The translations under genes were made by a program, and so were the position numbers. DNA of 64,000 nucleotides, from positions 496,001 through 560,000 of the forward strand of contig NZ_BTGQ01000001.1 in the NCBI RefSeq assembly GCF_036985505.1, in the 5' to 3' direction. Origin of the DNA: Croceitalea sp947503285 (GTDB lineage Bacteria > Bacteroidota > Bacteroidia > Flavobacteriales > Flavobacteriaceae). Positions 8,303 to 17,410 of this stretch are shown piece after piece; position 1 is the stretch's first letter; each line of letters opens with the position of its first letter. The notes beneath the pieces were generated by a model. It worked only from the letters and a program-made list of their open reading frames with translations. It searched no databases and was not told the origin of the DNA.

Positions 8303-9862
8303 TTAATTGGGTTTACCACCTAAATAGATACAGTCGTGTAGTTCTTTCATCGATTCAAAAGCAACTGGCGTCTTTTCATAGCCGTAAACGGTCTTTAAAT
8401 CGCTGCTAAGGTAATCATCATCTACGTTAACTTGAATATCATTCATGGTAAATTGACAGGGATGTTGATAACCTGCGGCGTGGGTTACCTCAAGAAACTC
8501 TTTTTGAAAGGTTTTGAAATATTGCGCCAAACGATTTGATTTTAAGGAAACATCAATACCGGCCTGTAGCCATTTACTTTGTGTAGCCACGCCCGCCGGA
8601 CATCGATTCGTATGGCAAACCTGTGCTTGAATACAACCGATGCTCATCATCGCCTCACGGGCTACATTAATGCAATCTACCCCCATTGCGAAAGCCATCG
8701 CGGCTTTTGCCGGAAAACCGAGTTTACCACTGCCAATAAAAACAACCCTACCGCAAAGACCTTTATCTTGAAATAACTTGTAGATAGTTGCAAAGCCATA
8801 GACCCATGGTAGGGACACATGATCGGCAAAACTTGGGGGAGCGGCACCTGTACCACCCTCACCACCATCAATAGTGATGAAATCAGGGCCCTTACCCGTT
8901 TTCTTCATTAAATCGGTCAATTCATCCCATTGGTCCAATTTGCCGATTGCAGCTTTTATACCAACTGGAAGTCCTGTTTCGTCCGCAATACGTTCAATCA
9001 GTTGCAACAACTCGGGTATGGAATCAAACGCCTTATGGGTCGCAGGTGAAAGCACGTCTTTTCCAATTTCAACGCCTCTGATTTCCGCAATTTCCCTTGA
9101 TATCTTCGATCCTGGTAGAACACCGCCCTTACCAGGTTTGGCGCCCTGTGAAAGCTTTATTTCAATAGCCTTTATACATGGATTTTCATCGACCAATATT
9201 TTCATCTTTTCAATTGAAAAGTTCCCATCTTTAGATCTTACCCCAAAATAACCCGTGCCAAAGTGAAAGACCACATCGCCCCCTTTTTTGTGATAAGGTG
9301 AAAGTCCGCCTTCTCCGGTATTATGATATGCCCCAGCCTTTGCAACCCCTTTGTTCATTGCTTCTACTGCCGCGGCTGACAGTGAACCAAAGCTCATCGC
9401 AGAAACATTGATTACGGAAGCAGGTCGAAAAGGTTTCTTTCGTTTATTATAGGCTCCAATAACCTTTGCGCAAGCCAGAAAATAGGGATCTTCGAAGTTT
9501 GGATGCCCCTCTGATACCTGATATCCTATCATGGCATTTTTTACGAAAATATGCTGATGGGCATAAATATCACGGTCCGTACCAAAGCCTTCGTAATTGT
9601 TTTCCTTCTTTGCCGATGCATATATCCAACCCCGTTCTATACGGTTGAAAGGGAGTTCTTCGCGATTGTTCGCAACAAAATATTGCCGCATTTCCGGACC
9701 AATACTTTCCAACCAGTAACGAAGGTGTCCCACCACGGGGAAGTTATGGTTTATCGTATGTGACCGTTGCAAAAAAACATCCCTAATCGCTACGAGAAGT
9801 ATGAAGGTTACGATCCATAGCCACCAAGGTACATTGCCTAGAAAATCAGTGATATTTTCCAT
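8303..9862 (-). CDS. Membrane-anchored GltS-like FMN/Fe-S protein (glutamate synthase domain)
   Basis: 519 residues, corresponding to only the FMN-binding synthase domain of GltB. It lacks the N-terminal amidotransferase and the GXGXG domain. A transmembrane helix occupies residues 12-27 (VPWWLWIVTFILLVAI). The FMN/2-oxoglutarate region contains IKLSQGAKPGKGG, TIDGGEGGTGAAPPSFADHVSLPW and VFIGSGKLG. The cluster-binding cysteines CIQAQVCHTNRC keep the CX5CX4C spacing of the GOGAT 3Fe-4S site. Without a glutaminase domain it cannot be a standard GOGAT; the electron partner and substrate are unknown. It lies in a minus-strand run with M20 and DsrE genes upstream. Confidence 0.88.
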   Translation of the reverse strand: MENITDFLGNVPWWLWIVTFILLVAIRDVFLQRSHTINHNFPVVGHLRYWLESIGPEMRQYFVANNREELPFNRIERGWIYASAKKENNYEGFGTDRDIYAHQHIFVKNAMIGYQVSEGHPNFEDPYFLACAKVIGAYNKRKKPFRPASVINVSAMSFGSLSAAAVEAMNKGVAKAGAYHNTGEGGLSPYHKKGGDVVFHFGTGYFGVRSKDGNFSIEKMKILVDENPCIKAIEIKLSQGAKPGKGGVLPGSKISREIAEIRGVEIGKDVLSPATHKAFDSIPELLQLIERIADETGLPVGIKAAIGKLDQWDELTDLMKKTGKGPDFITIDGGEGGTGAAPPSFADHVSLPWVYGFATIYKLFQDKGLCGRVVFIGSGKLGFPAKAAMAFAMGVDCINVAREAMMSIGCIQAQVCHTNRCPAGVATQSKWLQAGIDVSLKSNRLAQYFKTFQKEFLEVTHAAGYQHPCQFTMNDIQVNVDDDYLSSDLKTVYGYEKTPVAFESMKELHDCIYLGGKPN

Positions 9863-9881
9863 GTAGGTAATTCAATCTCAG

Positions 9882-11162
9882 CTATTGTCCGTTATTTAGG
9901 TAATCCAATGTCAATTCGGTCATCGCTTTAACCCCCAACTGCATTCCGGCATCATCAATTAGAAAATCAGGGGTATGATGTGGAAATGACTCGGTATTAC
10001 CAGGTGTCATACCACCCAGAAAGAAAAAGAAACCGGGCACATCGCGTTGAAAATAAGAAAAGTCCTCAGCACCGGTAATGGCCTTTGCCGTAACAACGTT
10101 AGTGTCGCCAGCTACCCTTTGCAAAGTGGGTAGCATTCGTGTGACTAAAGCAGGGTCATTATAAGTGATATCGGTGGCATCCTTTATTTCACAGGTTGCC
10201 GTACCTCCATAAGCCTTTGCAATGGTCTCGACCATTTCAACCATTCTTCTGTTGAGCTTATCTTTCATATCATAGTCCAAGGTGCGTATGGTACCTATCA
10301 TTTCAGCACTTTCGGGTATAATGTTGAATCGCACGCCGCTCTTTATCTTACCAACTGTAATCACCGCAGCTTCGTTGGTTAATTCCGTTTCACGACTGAT
10401 AATGGTCTGCAAGCCATCAATAATTTTCGCACTGATCAAAATTGGGTCAACTCCCGACCAAGGTTGTGAGCCATGACTTTGTTTCCCTTTTACCTTGATG
10501 GTAAAACTCTGTGCCGCGGCCATGGTGCCCCCTGACTTGTAGCGAATCATCCCTACTGGGGTTTGTGAATTGATATGCAACCCAAAAATGGCATCTACAT
10601 CGGGGTTCTTTAATACCCCCTCTTTGACCATCAATAACGCACCACCCTCTTCACCTGGTGGCGGACCTTCCTCAGCAGGTTGAAAAATGAACTTCACCGT
10701 ACCATTGATCTTATCTTTATTCTTAGAGAGTACTTCGGCAACCCCCATAAGAATAGCGGTATGGGTATCATGTCCGCATGCGTGCATGACGCCAACCTTT
10801 TCCCCTAAAAACTCAGAGGTCACCGTTGACTTGAACGGTAAATCGTTTCTTTCGGTTACCGGTAGTGCATCGATATCGGCGCGAAGGGCGACTACTTTGC
10901 CGGCTTTGTCCCCCTTTAAGACTCCAACGACACCTGTATGGGCAACACCCGTCTGTACTTCAATGCCTAGGGATTTGAGATGCTTTGCAATTTTCTCGGC
11001 GGTCTTGAATTCACGATTACCCAATTCAGGATTCTGATGGATATCATGCCGCCATTCAATGACCTTATCCTCTATTGCTGCATAATCTTTCTCAAGGTTC
11101 GGACCCTGGGCAAATAGCCCTGTGGTAAACAGACCTATCGCTAATACTACTACATATTTCAT
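9882..11162 (-). CDS. M20 family amidohydrolase, exported
   Basis: 426 residues. A signal peptide (MKYVVVLAIGLFTTGLFAQ) precedes an M20D-type amidohydrolase/carboxypeptidase. Metal ligands are visible in MHACGHDTHTA, PAEEGPPPGEEGG, GLHIN and the C-terminal GAEDFSYF. The dimerisation domain lies in the middle (SFTIKVKGKQSHGSQPWSGVDPI). Relatives hydrolyse N-acyl or IAA amino acid conjugates or act as aminoacylases; the substrate is not predictable here. The DsrE-like gene ends 11 bp upstream and the GltS-like gene begins 19 bp downstream, consistent with one transcript. Confidence 0.9.
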   Translation of the reverse strand: MKYVVVLAIGLFTTGLFAQGPNLEKDYAAIEDKVIEWRHDIHQNPELGNREFKTAEKIAKHLKSLGIEVQTGVAHTGVVGVLKGDKAGKVVALRADIDALPVTERNDLPFKSTVTSEFLGEKVGVMHACGHDTHTAILMGVAEVLSKNKDKINGTVKFIFQPAEEGPPPGEEGGALLMVKEGVLKNPDVDAIFGLHINSQTPVGMIRYKSGGTMAAAQSFTIKVKGKQSHGSQPWSGVDPILISAKIIDGLQTIISRETELTNEAAVITVGKIKSGVRFNIIPESAEMIGTIRTLDYDMKDKLNRRMVEMVETIAKAYGGTATCEIKDATDITYNDPALVTRMLPTLQRVAGDTNVVTAKAITGAEDFSYFQRDVPGFFFFLGGMTPGNTESFPHHTPDFLIDDAGMQLGVKAMTELTLDYLNNGQ

Positions 11163-11173
11163 AAGCTTTGGAT

Positions 11174-11710
11174 TTAAAATTTTATAAGACGATAACCGTC
11201 ATTTTGAAGTTGGATCAAGGCTGTCATTGCAGATAGGGATAGTTGTACCCCTGGTATGGTTTCTTCAATAGGAAAATTTCTGGAAATTGAAGATTGTCCG
11301 CAGAAAATGAATTCGACCCCGGCATCCATTAATTGGACTATCATTTCTGAATTCGGATTTGCGACCCCGTACCTGTCTTTATAGGCTTCATTTGTACTAA
11401 TATCTTTTGATGCTTTGTTATGCACCACTAAAGCCACTTTCATATTTTCTTTTGCGACACCTTTCTGTGCGTGCATATTTAAAAAACGTGCGGCGGTCTC
11501 AATGCTCGCATTACGCTGGCCCAAATCTTCAGGGGTGTTCATAATATCAAAGACCACTTTGAATTCGGTATCGGCATGTATTTGGTAATCAGTATTTTCA
11601 ATAGTCCAAACCTTTCCAAAATCCTTGATTATAGGTCCGGTTTTTTTTTCTTGACCAAAAAGCATGGTGGAAATACCGGCGACTAAAATGAATGGTAGTA
11701 ATCTTAACAT
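11174..11710 (-). CDS. DsrE-fold protein, exported
   Basis: 178 residues with a signal peptide (MLRLLPFILVAGISTMLFGQ). The mature part has the DsrE/YchN alpha-beta pattern: KVVFDIMNTPEDLG, helix AARFLNMHA, KVALVVHNKAS, then VQLMDAGVEFIFCGQSS. The single Cys in FCGQS sits where DsrE-like proteins often carry one. It is first in the minus-strand run leading to the M20 and GltS-like genes. Possibly a sulfur-relay or small-molecule-binding protein; no activity can be inferred. Confidence 0.75.
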   Translation of the reverse strand: MLRLLPFILVAGISTMLFGQEKKTGPIIKDFGKVWTIENTDYQIHADTEFKVVFDIMNTPEDLGQRNASIETAARFLNMHAQKGVAKENMKVALVVHNKASKDISTNEAYKDRYGVANPNSEMIVQLMDAGVEFIFCGQSSISRNFPIEETIPGVQLSLSAMTALIQLQNDGYRLIKF

Positions 11711-11836
11711 AAGGGATAAATATATTCAAAATCCGAAGAAATACAATTCACTGTTTAAAAGTATTTGCAGCTTCGTTTTATCCATAGCATTAGATTAGCT
11801 ACTTTCACATTTAGAGGAGTTCTAAAGTAAGTTTCG

Positions 11837-14161
11837 ATGTCGTACATAGATGAGCTTAATGAGGCCCAAAGGGCCCCTGTTTTGCATAAAGATGGCCCCT
11901 TGATGGTCATTGCGGGAGCAGGTTCGGGTAAAACAAGGGTACTTACCTATCGTATTGCCCACTTAATGGACCAAGGTGTTGATTCCTTTAATATTTTGGC
12001 ATTGACCTTTACCAATAAAGCGGCACGTGAAATGAAAAAGCGAATTGCCGATATCGTTGGTAATTCAGAGGCTAAAAACCTTTGGATGGGTACCTTTCAT
12101 TCTGTTTTTGCCAAATTACTGCGCTTTGATGGGGATAAGTTAGGGTACCCGAGCAACTTTACCATCTATGATACGCAAGATTCACAACGTCTTATCGCTT
12201 CCATTATCAAAGAAATGGGATTGGACAAGGATATCTATAAATACAAACAAATCCAAAATCGAATATCTTCATATAAGAATAGTCTTATAACGGTGAAGGC
12301 CTACTTTCAGAACCCAGAGTTGATGGAGGCTGATGCTATGGCTAAGCGTCCGAGGTTAGGGGAAATCTATCAGAATTACGTAGATCGCTGTTTTAAGGCT
12401 GGTGCTATGGATTTTGATGATTTATTATTGCGTACCAATGAATTATTGACCCGTTTCCCAGAGGTTTTGATGAAGTACCAGAATCGTTTTCGGTACATTT
12501 TGGTCGATGAGTATCAAGATACCAACCACTCTCAATATCTCATCGTAAAGGCTTTGGCAGACCGCTATCAAAATATTTGCGTGGTAGGTGATGATGCCCA
12601 AAGTATTTACTCTTTTCGTGGTGCCAATATTAGTAACATCCTCAATTTTCAACGTGACTATGATGATGTGGCGATGTATCGGTTAGAACAGAATTATCGT
12701 TCTACCAAGAATATCGTTAATGCCGCTAACTCTATCATTGCCAATAATAAGAATCAACTGGAGAAAGAGGTTTGGACAGCCAATGATGATGGTGATTTGA
12801 TAAAGATACACCGCAGCGAAACCGATGCGGAAGAGGGAAGGTATGTAGCTTCCTCCATATTTGAAAATCGAATGCAGCATCAAATGTCGAACGGTGCATT
12901 TGCGGTACTGTATCGAACCAACTCACAATCCCGTGCCATTGAGGATGCGTTACGTAAACGTGATATTCCCTATCGCATCTATGGCGGGTTATCATTTTAT
13001 CAACGAAAAGAGATAAAAGATGTTTTGGCCTATTTACGATTGGTCATCAACCCCAAAGATGAGGAAGCCCTGAAAAGGGTCATCAATTTTCCGACAAGGG
13101 GAATTGGCCAGACCTCGGTTGATAAATTGACCGTTGCCGCTAATCATTACGGTCGCTCCATTTTTGAGGTAATGGATAACCTATCAAAAATCGACTTGAA
13201 GATCAATGCAGGGACAAAGCGAAAACTTGAGGATTTTGTTACCATGATCAAGAGTTTTCAAATCATGAATGAAGGCTCAGATGCCTTCACCCTGGCCGAA
13301 CATGTTGCCAAAAAAACCGGACTGTTACTGGAATTCAAAAAGGATGGGACTCCTGAGGGTATCGGTAAGATGGAAAATATCGAGGAATTGCTCAATGGGA
13401 TAAAAGACTTTGTTGAAGGGCAGAAAGAATTGGCGGATGCCACCGGTAGTTTAACCGAGTTTTTAGAAGATGTAGCCTTGGCTACCGATTTGGATAAGGA
13501 TACCGGTGATGATGATAGGGTCGCGCTGATGACCATACATTTGGCGAAGGGATTGGAGTTTCCGTATGTCTATATTGTCGGCATGGAAGAAGACCTTTTT
13601 CCCTCGGCAATGAGTATGAACACCAGAAGTGAATTGGAGGAGGAGCGAAGGTTGTTCTATGTGGCCTTGACCAGGGCAGAAAAGCAGGCCTATCTAACGT
13701 ATACCCAAAACCGCTATCGTTGGGGAAAATTGATTGATGCCGAACCGAGCCGTTTTCTTGAGGAAATAGCGGAACAGTATGTTGAAAACCTGACACCGGT
13801 GAACGACGGATACCGATATAAATCAATGCTTGATGCCAATATTTTCGGTGATGTCGATAAATCAAAACTACGGCAAATAAAACCTAAAAATGGAACGCCA
13901 CCAGCAGTTGGCACCCCTAATGAAACCCAGTTGCGAAAGCTCCGAAAATTAAAACCCACATTGTCCAATCCTTCAAAAAACACCAATACTGTTGATTCAA
14001 ATTTAACCGAAGGCGTTTTGGTCAACCATACCCGATTCGGAAAAGGAACGGTTTTGAAGATCGAGGGTGCCGGTAATGATAAGAAAGCTGAAATTCGTTT
14101 TGAGCGCGGTGACGTAAAGAAATTGTTATTGCGTTTCGCCAAACTAGAGGTACTAACATAA
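11837..14161 (+). CDS. uvrD: UvrD/PcrA-type 3'-5' DNA helicase
   Basis: 774-residue SF1A helicase for nucleotide excision and mismatch repair. Walker A GAGSGKT is at residues 27-33. Further motifs are TFTNKAAREMKKRI, the DEYQDT box (LVDEYQDTNHSQ), GDDAQSIYSFRGA, QNYRSTKNI, MTIHLAKGLEFPYVY and ERRLFYVALTRAEK. The C-terminus has a Tudor-like PcrA tail (VNHTRFGKGTVLKI...) which in PcrA contacts RNA polymerase. Length and motif order match full-length PcrA/UvrD. A Sua5/YciO gene follows in the same direction after 33 bp. Confidence 0.95.
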   Translation: MSYIDELNEAQRAPVLHKDGPLMVIAGAGSGKTRVLTYRIAHLMDQGVDSFNILALTFTNKAAREMKKRIADIVGNSEAKNLWMGTFHSVFAKLLRFDGDKLGYPSNFTIYDTQDSQRLIASIIKEMGLDKDIYKYKQIQNRISSYKNSLITVKAYFQNPELMEADAMAKRPRLGEIYQNYVDRCFKAGAMDFDDLLLRTNELLTRFPEVLMKYQNRFRYILVDEYQDTNHSQYLIVKALADRYQNICVVGDDAQSIYSFRGANISNILNFQRDYDDVAMYRLEQNYRSTKNIVNAANSIIANNKNQLEKEVWTANDDGDLIKIHRSETDAEEGRYVASSIFENRMQHQMSNGAFAVLYRTNSQSRAIEDALRKRDIPYRIYGGLSFYQRKEIKDVLAYLRLVINPKDEEALKRVINFPTRGIGQTSVDKLTVAANHYGRSIFEVMDNLSKIDLKINAGTKRKLEDFVTMIKSFQIMNEGSDAFTLAEHVAKKTGLLLEFKKDGTPEGIGKMENIEELLNGIKDFVEGQKELADATGSLTEFLEDVALATDLDKDTGDDDRVALMTIHLAKGLEFPYVYIVGMEEDLFPSAMSMNTRSELEEERRLFYVALTRAEKQAYLTYTQNRYRWGKLIDAEPSRFLEEIAEQYVENLTPVNDGYRYKSMLDANIFGDVDKSKLRQIKPKNGTPPAVGTPNETQLRKLRKLKPTLSNPSKNTNTVDSNLTEGVLVNHTRFGKGTVLKIEGAGNDKKAEIRFERGDVKKLLLRFAKLEVLT

Positions 14162-14194
14162 AATAGCAAAGCATTTGCTTGGCACAATTTAGAT

Positions 14195-14818
14195 ATGGCC
14201 GAATTCATCAGAATATATGAGGATAATCCGAATCAAGCACAAATTGACAAGGTCGTCAAAGTGCTTCGTAATGGAGGACTGATCATTTATCCTACGGATA
14301 CGGTTTATGGTTTGGGTTGTGATATTACCAATTCAAAGGCCTTGGAAAAAATAGCCCGTATAAAAGGAATCAAGTTAGCCAAGGCCAACTGGTCATTCAT
14401 TTGTTATGATTTGAGCAATTTATCAGACTATGTCCGCCAAATCGATACGAGTACTTTTAAAATTTTAAAGCGTTCACTTCCTGGGCCTTATACCTTTATT
14501 TTGCCTGGTAACACGAATTTACCGAAAGACTTTAAAAAAAGGAAGACCGTTGGTATTCGCGTTCCAGATAATACCATTGCCAGAATGTTGGTCAAAACAT
14601 TGGGAAATCCTATCGTATCTACCTCAATTCGCGATGATGATGATGTTTTGGAATATACCACCGATCCTGAATTGATTTTTGAAAAATGGCAGAATTTGGT
14701 CGATGTGGTCGTTGATGGGGGTTATGGGGATAATGTTGCCTCAACGATAATTGATCTATCTGATTTCGAGCCAGAAATCATTCGTGAAGGAAAGGGAACT
14801 ACAGACATTCTATGGTAG
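14195..14818 (+). CDS. YrdC/Sua5/YciO family protein (threonylcarbamoyl-AMP synthase-like)
   Basis: 207 residues covering the YrdC fold. The start LRNGGLIIYPTDTVYGLGCD is the ATP/threonine-binding strand-loop of TsaC/Sua5. Later motifs are LPGPYTFILP, VGIRVPDN, PIVSTSIR and the closing STIIDLS...IREGKG. The usual KxRP-type binding motif is altered to KANWSFIC, which points to the YciO subgroup rather than housekeeping TsaC. A role in tRNA t6A synthesis is therefore possible but not assured. It follows uvrD and is followed by a strong terminator. Confidence 0.82.
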   Translation: MAEFIRIYEDNPNQAQIDKVVKVLRNGGLIIYPTDTVYGLGCDITNSKALEKIARIKGIKLAKANWSFICYDLSNLSDYVRQIDTSTFKILKRSLPGPYTFILPGNTNLPKDFKKRKTVGIRVPDNTIARMLVKTLGNPIVSTSIRDDDDVLEYTTDPELIFEKWQNLVDVVVDGGYGDNVASTIIDLSDFEPEIIREGKGTTDILW

Positions 14819-14849
14819 TGGTAAAGATGGCCATAGTAAACTACCTCGG

Positions 14850-14920
14850 GGGAAGCCTGCGAGGCATTCATAGGAAACAAACGTTTAATTTTGAGGCAAG
14901 CCTCGGAGTATTATGCCCTT
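14850..14920. repeat. Intergenic short inverted repeats
   Basis: The spacer between the Sua5-like gene and the OmpA gene holds two short GC-rich inverted repeats in an AT-rich background: CCTCG...CGAGG near 14854-14874 and GAGGC-AA-GCCTC near 14893-14904. They precede the terminator hairpin. I see no ORF. They could be decayed REP-type elements or processed 3'-UTR structure. Confidence 0.4.
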
Positions 14921-14935
14921 TGGCGGTGCCAATAA

Positions 14936-14961
14936 AAAAAGCGGCTCGAAGGCCGCTTTTT
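14936..14961. terminator. Bidirectional intrinsic terminator
   Basis: Stem AAAAAGCGGC (14936-14945) pairs with GCCGCTTTTT (14952-14961) around a 6-nt loop, giving an A-run on one side and a T-run on the other. It lies between two convergent genes (Sua5-like and OmpA), so it can serve both strands. Confidence 0.85.
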
Positions 14962-14984
14962 CCTATTCATTTAACAATATAGAC

Positions 14985-15836
14985 TTATTTGTTGATTGCT
15001 GGATCCTTCATTCCTTCTTCGATCATGCTATAGAATTGATCGATTTTTGGTAGCACAACGATACGGGTCCTTCTGTTTTTAGACTTATCGGTTGCAGACA
15101 CCGGTATGAATTCCGCCCTACCGGCAGCCGTCATCCTTTTTGGATCTACACCATAATCGTTCTGTAATATCCTAACGATTGAAGTCGCCCTTTTCGCACT
15201 AAGGTCCCAGTTGTCCAATAAGACACCTTTTCGGTAAGGAACATCATCGGTATGACCTTCAACCATAAATTCGAAATCAGGCTTGTTGTTGACCACCTTG
15301 GCTACTTTACCCAAAACTTCTTTGGCAGCAGCGGTAACATTGTAACTTCCACTTCTAAACAATAACTTATCAGAGATGGAGACGAATACCACACCTTTCT
15401 CTACACTGACCTCGATATCATCATCGTCAAGGTTGCCAAGAACACCCTTTAAGCTTTGAACCAATGAAAGGTTTACAGAGTCCCTTCGGGTAACGGCATC
15501 TTGTAGTCTTCGAATCGTCAAATCCTTTTCTTGAATACTTTCCAAAGATTTTTCAAGGTTTTCAGCGCCTTTAGCACTTAGTTCGGTCAAGTTGCCCATA
15601 TTATCAATAAGCACTTGGTTATTCGCTTTTAAAAACTTCACTTGATCCCTAAGTGATTGGGCTTCTGAGGTCGCCGTGGATTTTTCTTCTAAACACTCGT
15701 TCAATTTAACCGTGGCCGAGTTCAATAAATCTTGTGCTTCTTTATGCTTTGCCTCAAGTTCGGCATATTTCTTTTGAGATACACATGAGGTTAACAATAC
15801 AGCAGCACCTAAGGTTCCTAAAATTAATTTCTTCAT
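14985..15836 (-). CDS. OmpA family peptidoglycan-associated lipoprotein
   Basis: 283 residues from the ATG at 15836. That start gives MKKLILGTLGAAVLLTSC with lipidated Cys18; the frame is open upstream but the extra residues would spoil the signal peptide. A long coiled coil (about residues 20-110) acts as a spacer. The C-terminal OmpA/MotB domain has VFVSISDKLLFRSGSYNV, FMVEGHTDDVPY, WDLSAKRATSIVRIL and SKNRRTRIVV. The TD and R residues that bind diaminopimelate are all present. Likely tethers the outer membrane to peptidoglycan. Confidence 0.92.
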   Translation of the reverse strand: MKKLILGTLGAAVLLTSCVSQKKYAELEAKHKEAQDLLNSATVKLNECLEEKSTATSEAQSLRDQVKFLKANNQVLIDNMGNLTELSAKGAENLEKSLESIQEKDLTIRRLQDAVTRRDSVNLSLVQSLKGVLGNLDDDDIEVSVEKGVVFVSISDKLLFRSGSYNVTAAAKEVLGKVAKVVNNKPDFEFMVEGHTDDVPYRKGVLLDNWDLSAKRATSIVRILQNDYGVDPKRMTAAGRAEFIPVSATDKSKNRRTRIVVLPKIDQFYSMIEEGMKDPAINK

Positions 15837-15882
15837 AAGTGGTTTTATTTTATTATTTAATTTCGTTGTTTTTAACATTTGT

Positions 15883-15890
15883 CAAAATTA
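15883..15890 (-). promoter_or_regulatory. Possible -10 box TAATTTTG for the OmpA lipoprotein
   Basis: The minus strand reads TAATTTTG, matching TAnnTTTG, 46 bp before the ATG at 15836. This would give an AT-rich 5' UTR of about 40 nt. No clear -33 TTG was located. Confidence 0.35.
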
Positions 15891-15923
15891 GGATAATTGG
15901 AAATCAGCGGTATTCTAACTTCG

Positions 15924-16925
15924 TTAATCTTTTACTAAAATGTTAAAATTCTTCACTTCATTTACGAAGTGAGACCACACAATGGATTTCGTGATATAGT
16001 ATTTTGGCATAAATTTATTTTTTTCACGCTTTTCAAGTAGTTCAAAAAAATGGGCGTAAAAACTCAAATGTGCCCTTAAAATCGCAAAACTGTGCTTGAC
16101 CCTTAATTGTGTCACAAAGCGTACTGCCGCCACTCCGTCAAGTAGTAGACGAATAAAGACAAGGGGTAACGATCGGTGCAATGGTAGGTTCTTGGTAATG
16201 GAATACAAAGAATTCCTAAAATTCAAGAAGGTCTTGTTCGGATTGGAATTTTTCAAGGTAAAACCACCCAAATGGTATACTTTACTGTGGCCAATATAAA
16301 ATACTTTTAATCCTTTGTTTTGTGCACGCCAACATAGATCAATTTCCTCTTGATGGGCAAAATAATCGGCATCGAACCCATTCAATTTAGAAAAAACGGA
16401 CTTTCTTACGAACATACATGCACCGGTTGCCCAGAAAACCTCGGTGATATCATCATACTGACCCTTATCTTTCTCAATTGCTTGAAATATTCTTCCCCTG
16501 CAAAAGGGATAGCCAAACTTATCAATAAAACCACCACCAGCACCGGCATACTCAAAATGGTCACGCTTTTTTAAATCCAATATCTTAGGTTGGGCAATGG
16601 CAACGTCCGCATTGTCTTTGAAGACCCTTAAAATGGGTTTTGTCCAATCAGGGGTTACTTCAACATCGGAATTGAGCAGGCAAAAAATATCAGCATCGAT
16701 GGTCTTTAGACCTTCATTGTATCCACCTGCGAAACCAAGATTCTGTTTGTTTTGAACAATGACCACCTCTGGAAAGCGATCTTGAAGTATTTGTACCGAA
16801 TCGTCAGTTGAGGCATTGTCAATAACGTAGACTTTTGCATCATTGGAGTTTTTCAATACCAAAGGAACATAATCTTTCAGTAATTGTGCCCCGTTCCAGT
16901 TCAATATGACAATCGCTAGTCTCAA
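15924..16925 (-). CDS. Family 2 glycosyltransferase (rhamnosyltransferase-like)
   Basis: 333 residues. GT-A fold: VILNWNGAQLL at the start, VIDNASTDDSV for the UDP/dTDP-sugar site, then NLGFAGGYNEG and the metal-binding segment CLLNSDVEV. ATGACMFVRKSVF and HQEEIDLCWRAQNKG supply the acceptor/base region usual for WbbL-like enzymes. The C-terminal 70 residues are amphipathic and basic, suggesting membrane association. Start MRLAIVIL is the only reasonable one. The next gene upstream on the same strand (HsdR-N) ends 12 bp away, so the pair may be cotranscribed. Acceptor unknown. Confidence 0.9.
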   Translation of the reverse strand: MRLAIVILNWNGAQLLKDYVPLVLKNSNDAKVYVIDNASTDDSVQILQDRFPEVVIVQNKQNLGFAGGYNEGLKTIDADIFCLLNSDVEVTPDWTKPILRVFKDNADVAIAQPKILDLKKRDHFEYAGAGGGFIDKFGYPFCRGRIFQAIEKDKGQYDDITEVFWATGACMFVRKSVFSKLNGFDADYFAHQEEIDLCWRAQNKGLKVFYIGHSKVYHLGGFTLKNSNPNKTFLNFRNSLYSITKNLPLHRSLPLVFIRLLLDGVAAVRFVTQLRVKHSFAILRAHLSFYAHFFELLEKREKNKFMPKYYITKSIVWSHFVNEVKNFNILVKD

Positions 16926-16937
16926 AACGGATGCAAA

Positions 16938-17384
16938 TTAACGGTTAAAATCAGGAATTTCCTTGAGAAAATGATACTTTTCCGCTTTGGCGTCCATATG
17001 GCAATAATAGTGCGACATACCATTGGTTACCATTAGAAAACTTGATTTCACATCTCGATTGTAGATTGCTATTTGGTCAAAAACATGTTGATGTATCGTA
17101 ATATCAGGAGCCTTACATTCTACAAGGATCCGAACGCTTCCATCTGAATTAAAAACAATGATGTCATATCTTTTTCTCAATCCATTGATCAATAATTGTT
17201 TTTCAACATTGATGAGGCTTAACGGATAGCCCTTGGTTTCATTTAAGAAACGAACAACGTGCTGTCGCACCCATTCTTCTGGTTGTAAGATGACAAACTT
17301 TTTACGTACAATATCAAAAATAGAGCTACTATTTTCGGTATTTTTAAACCGAAAATGATAGTGCGGAAAGTTGAGCTTCTGCAT
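16938..17384 (-). CDS. Stand-alone HsdR N-terminal (PD-(D/E)XK nuclease-like) protein
   Basis: 148 residues corresponding only to the N-terminal nuclease domain of type I restriction subunit HsdR. D74 in KRYDIIVF and E89-x-K91 in VECKAP form the PD-(D/E)XK core. No helicase domain, HsdM or HsdS lies nearby, so this is not a restriction system. The gene sits between holA (divergent, 26 bp) and a GT2. In other Bacteroidota, as I recall, such orphans also sit near holA. A role in DNA metabolism is an inference from context. Confidence 0.82.
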   Translation of the reverse strand: MQKLNFPHYHFRFKNTENSSSIFDIVRKKFVILQPEEWVRQHVVRFLNETKGYPLSLINVEKQLLINGLRKRYDIIVFNSDGSVRILVECKAPDITIHQHVFDQIAIYNRDVKSSFLMVTNGMSHYYCHMDAKAEKYHFLKEIPDFNR

Positions 17385-17410
17385 AGCGCAAATTTGATGA
17401 TTTTTTTTTA

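Noticed and set aside
14179..14185. TTGGCAC, the -24 half of a sigma-54 promoter, just before the Sua5-like gene.
   Set aside because: The -12 half (TTGCW at the proper distance) is missing and the gene lies 33 bp after uvrD on the same strand.
16938..17384. HsdR-N protein as part of a restriction-modification system.
   Set aside because: No HsdM, HsdS or helicase domain exists in the window; the neighbours are replication and glycosyltransferase genes.
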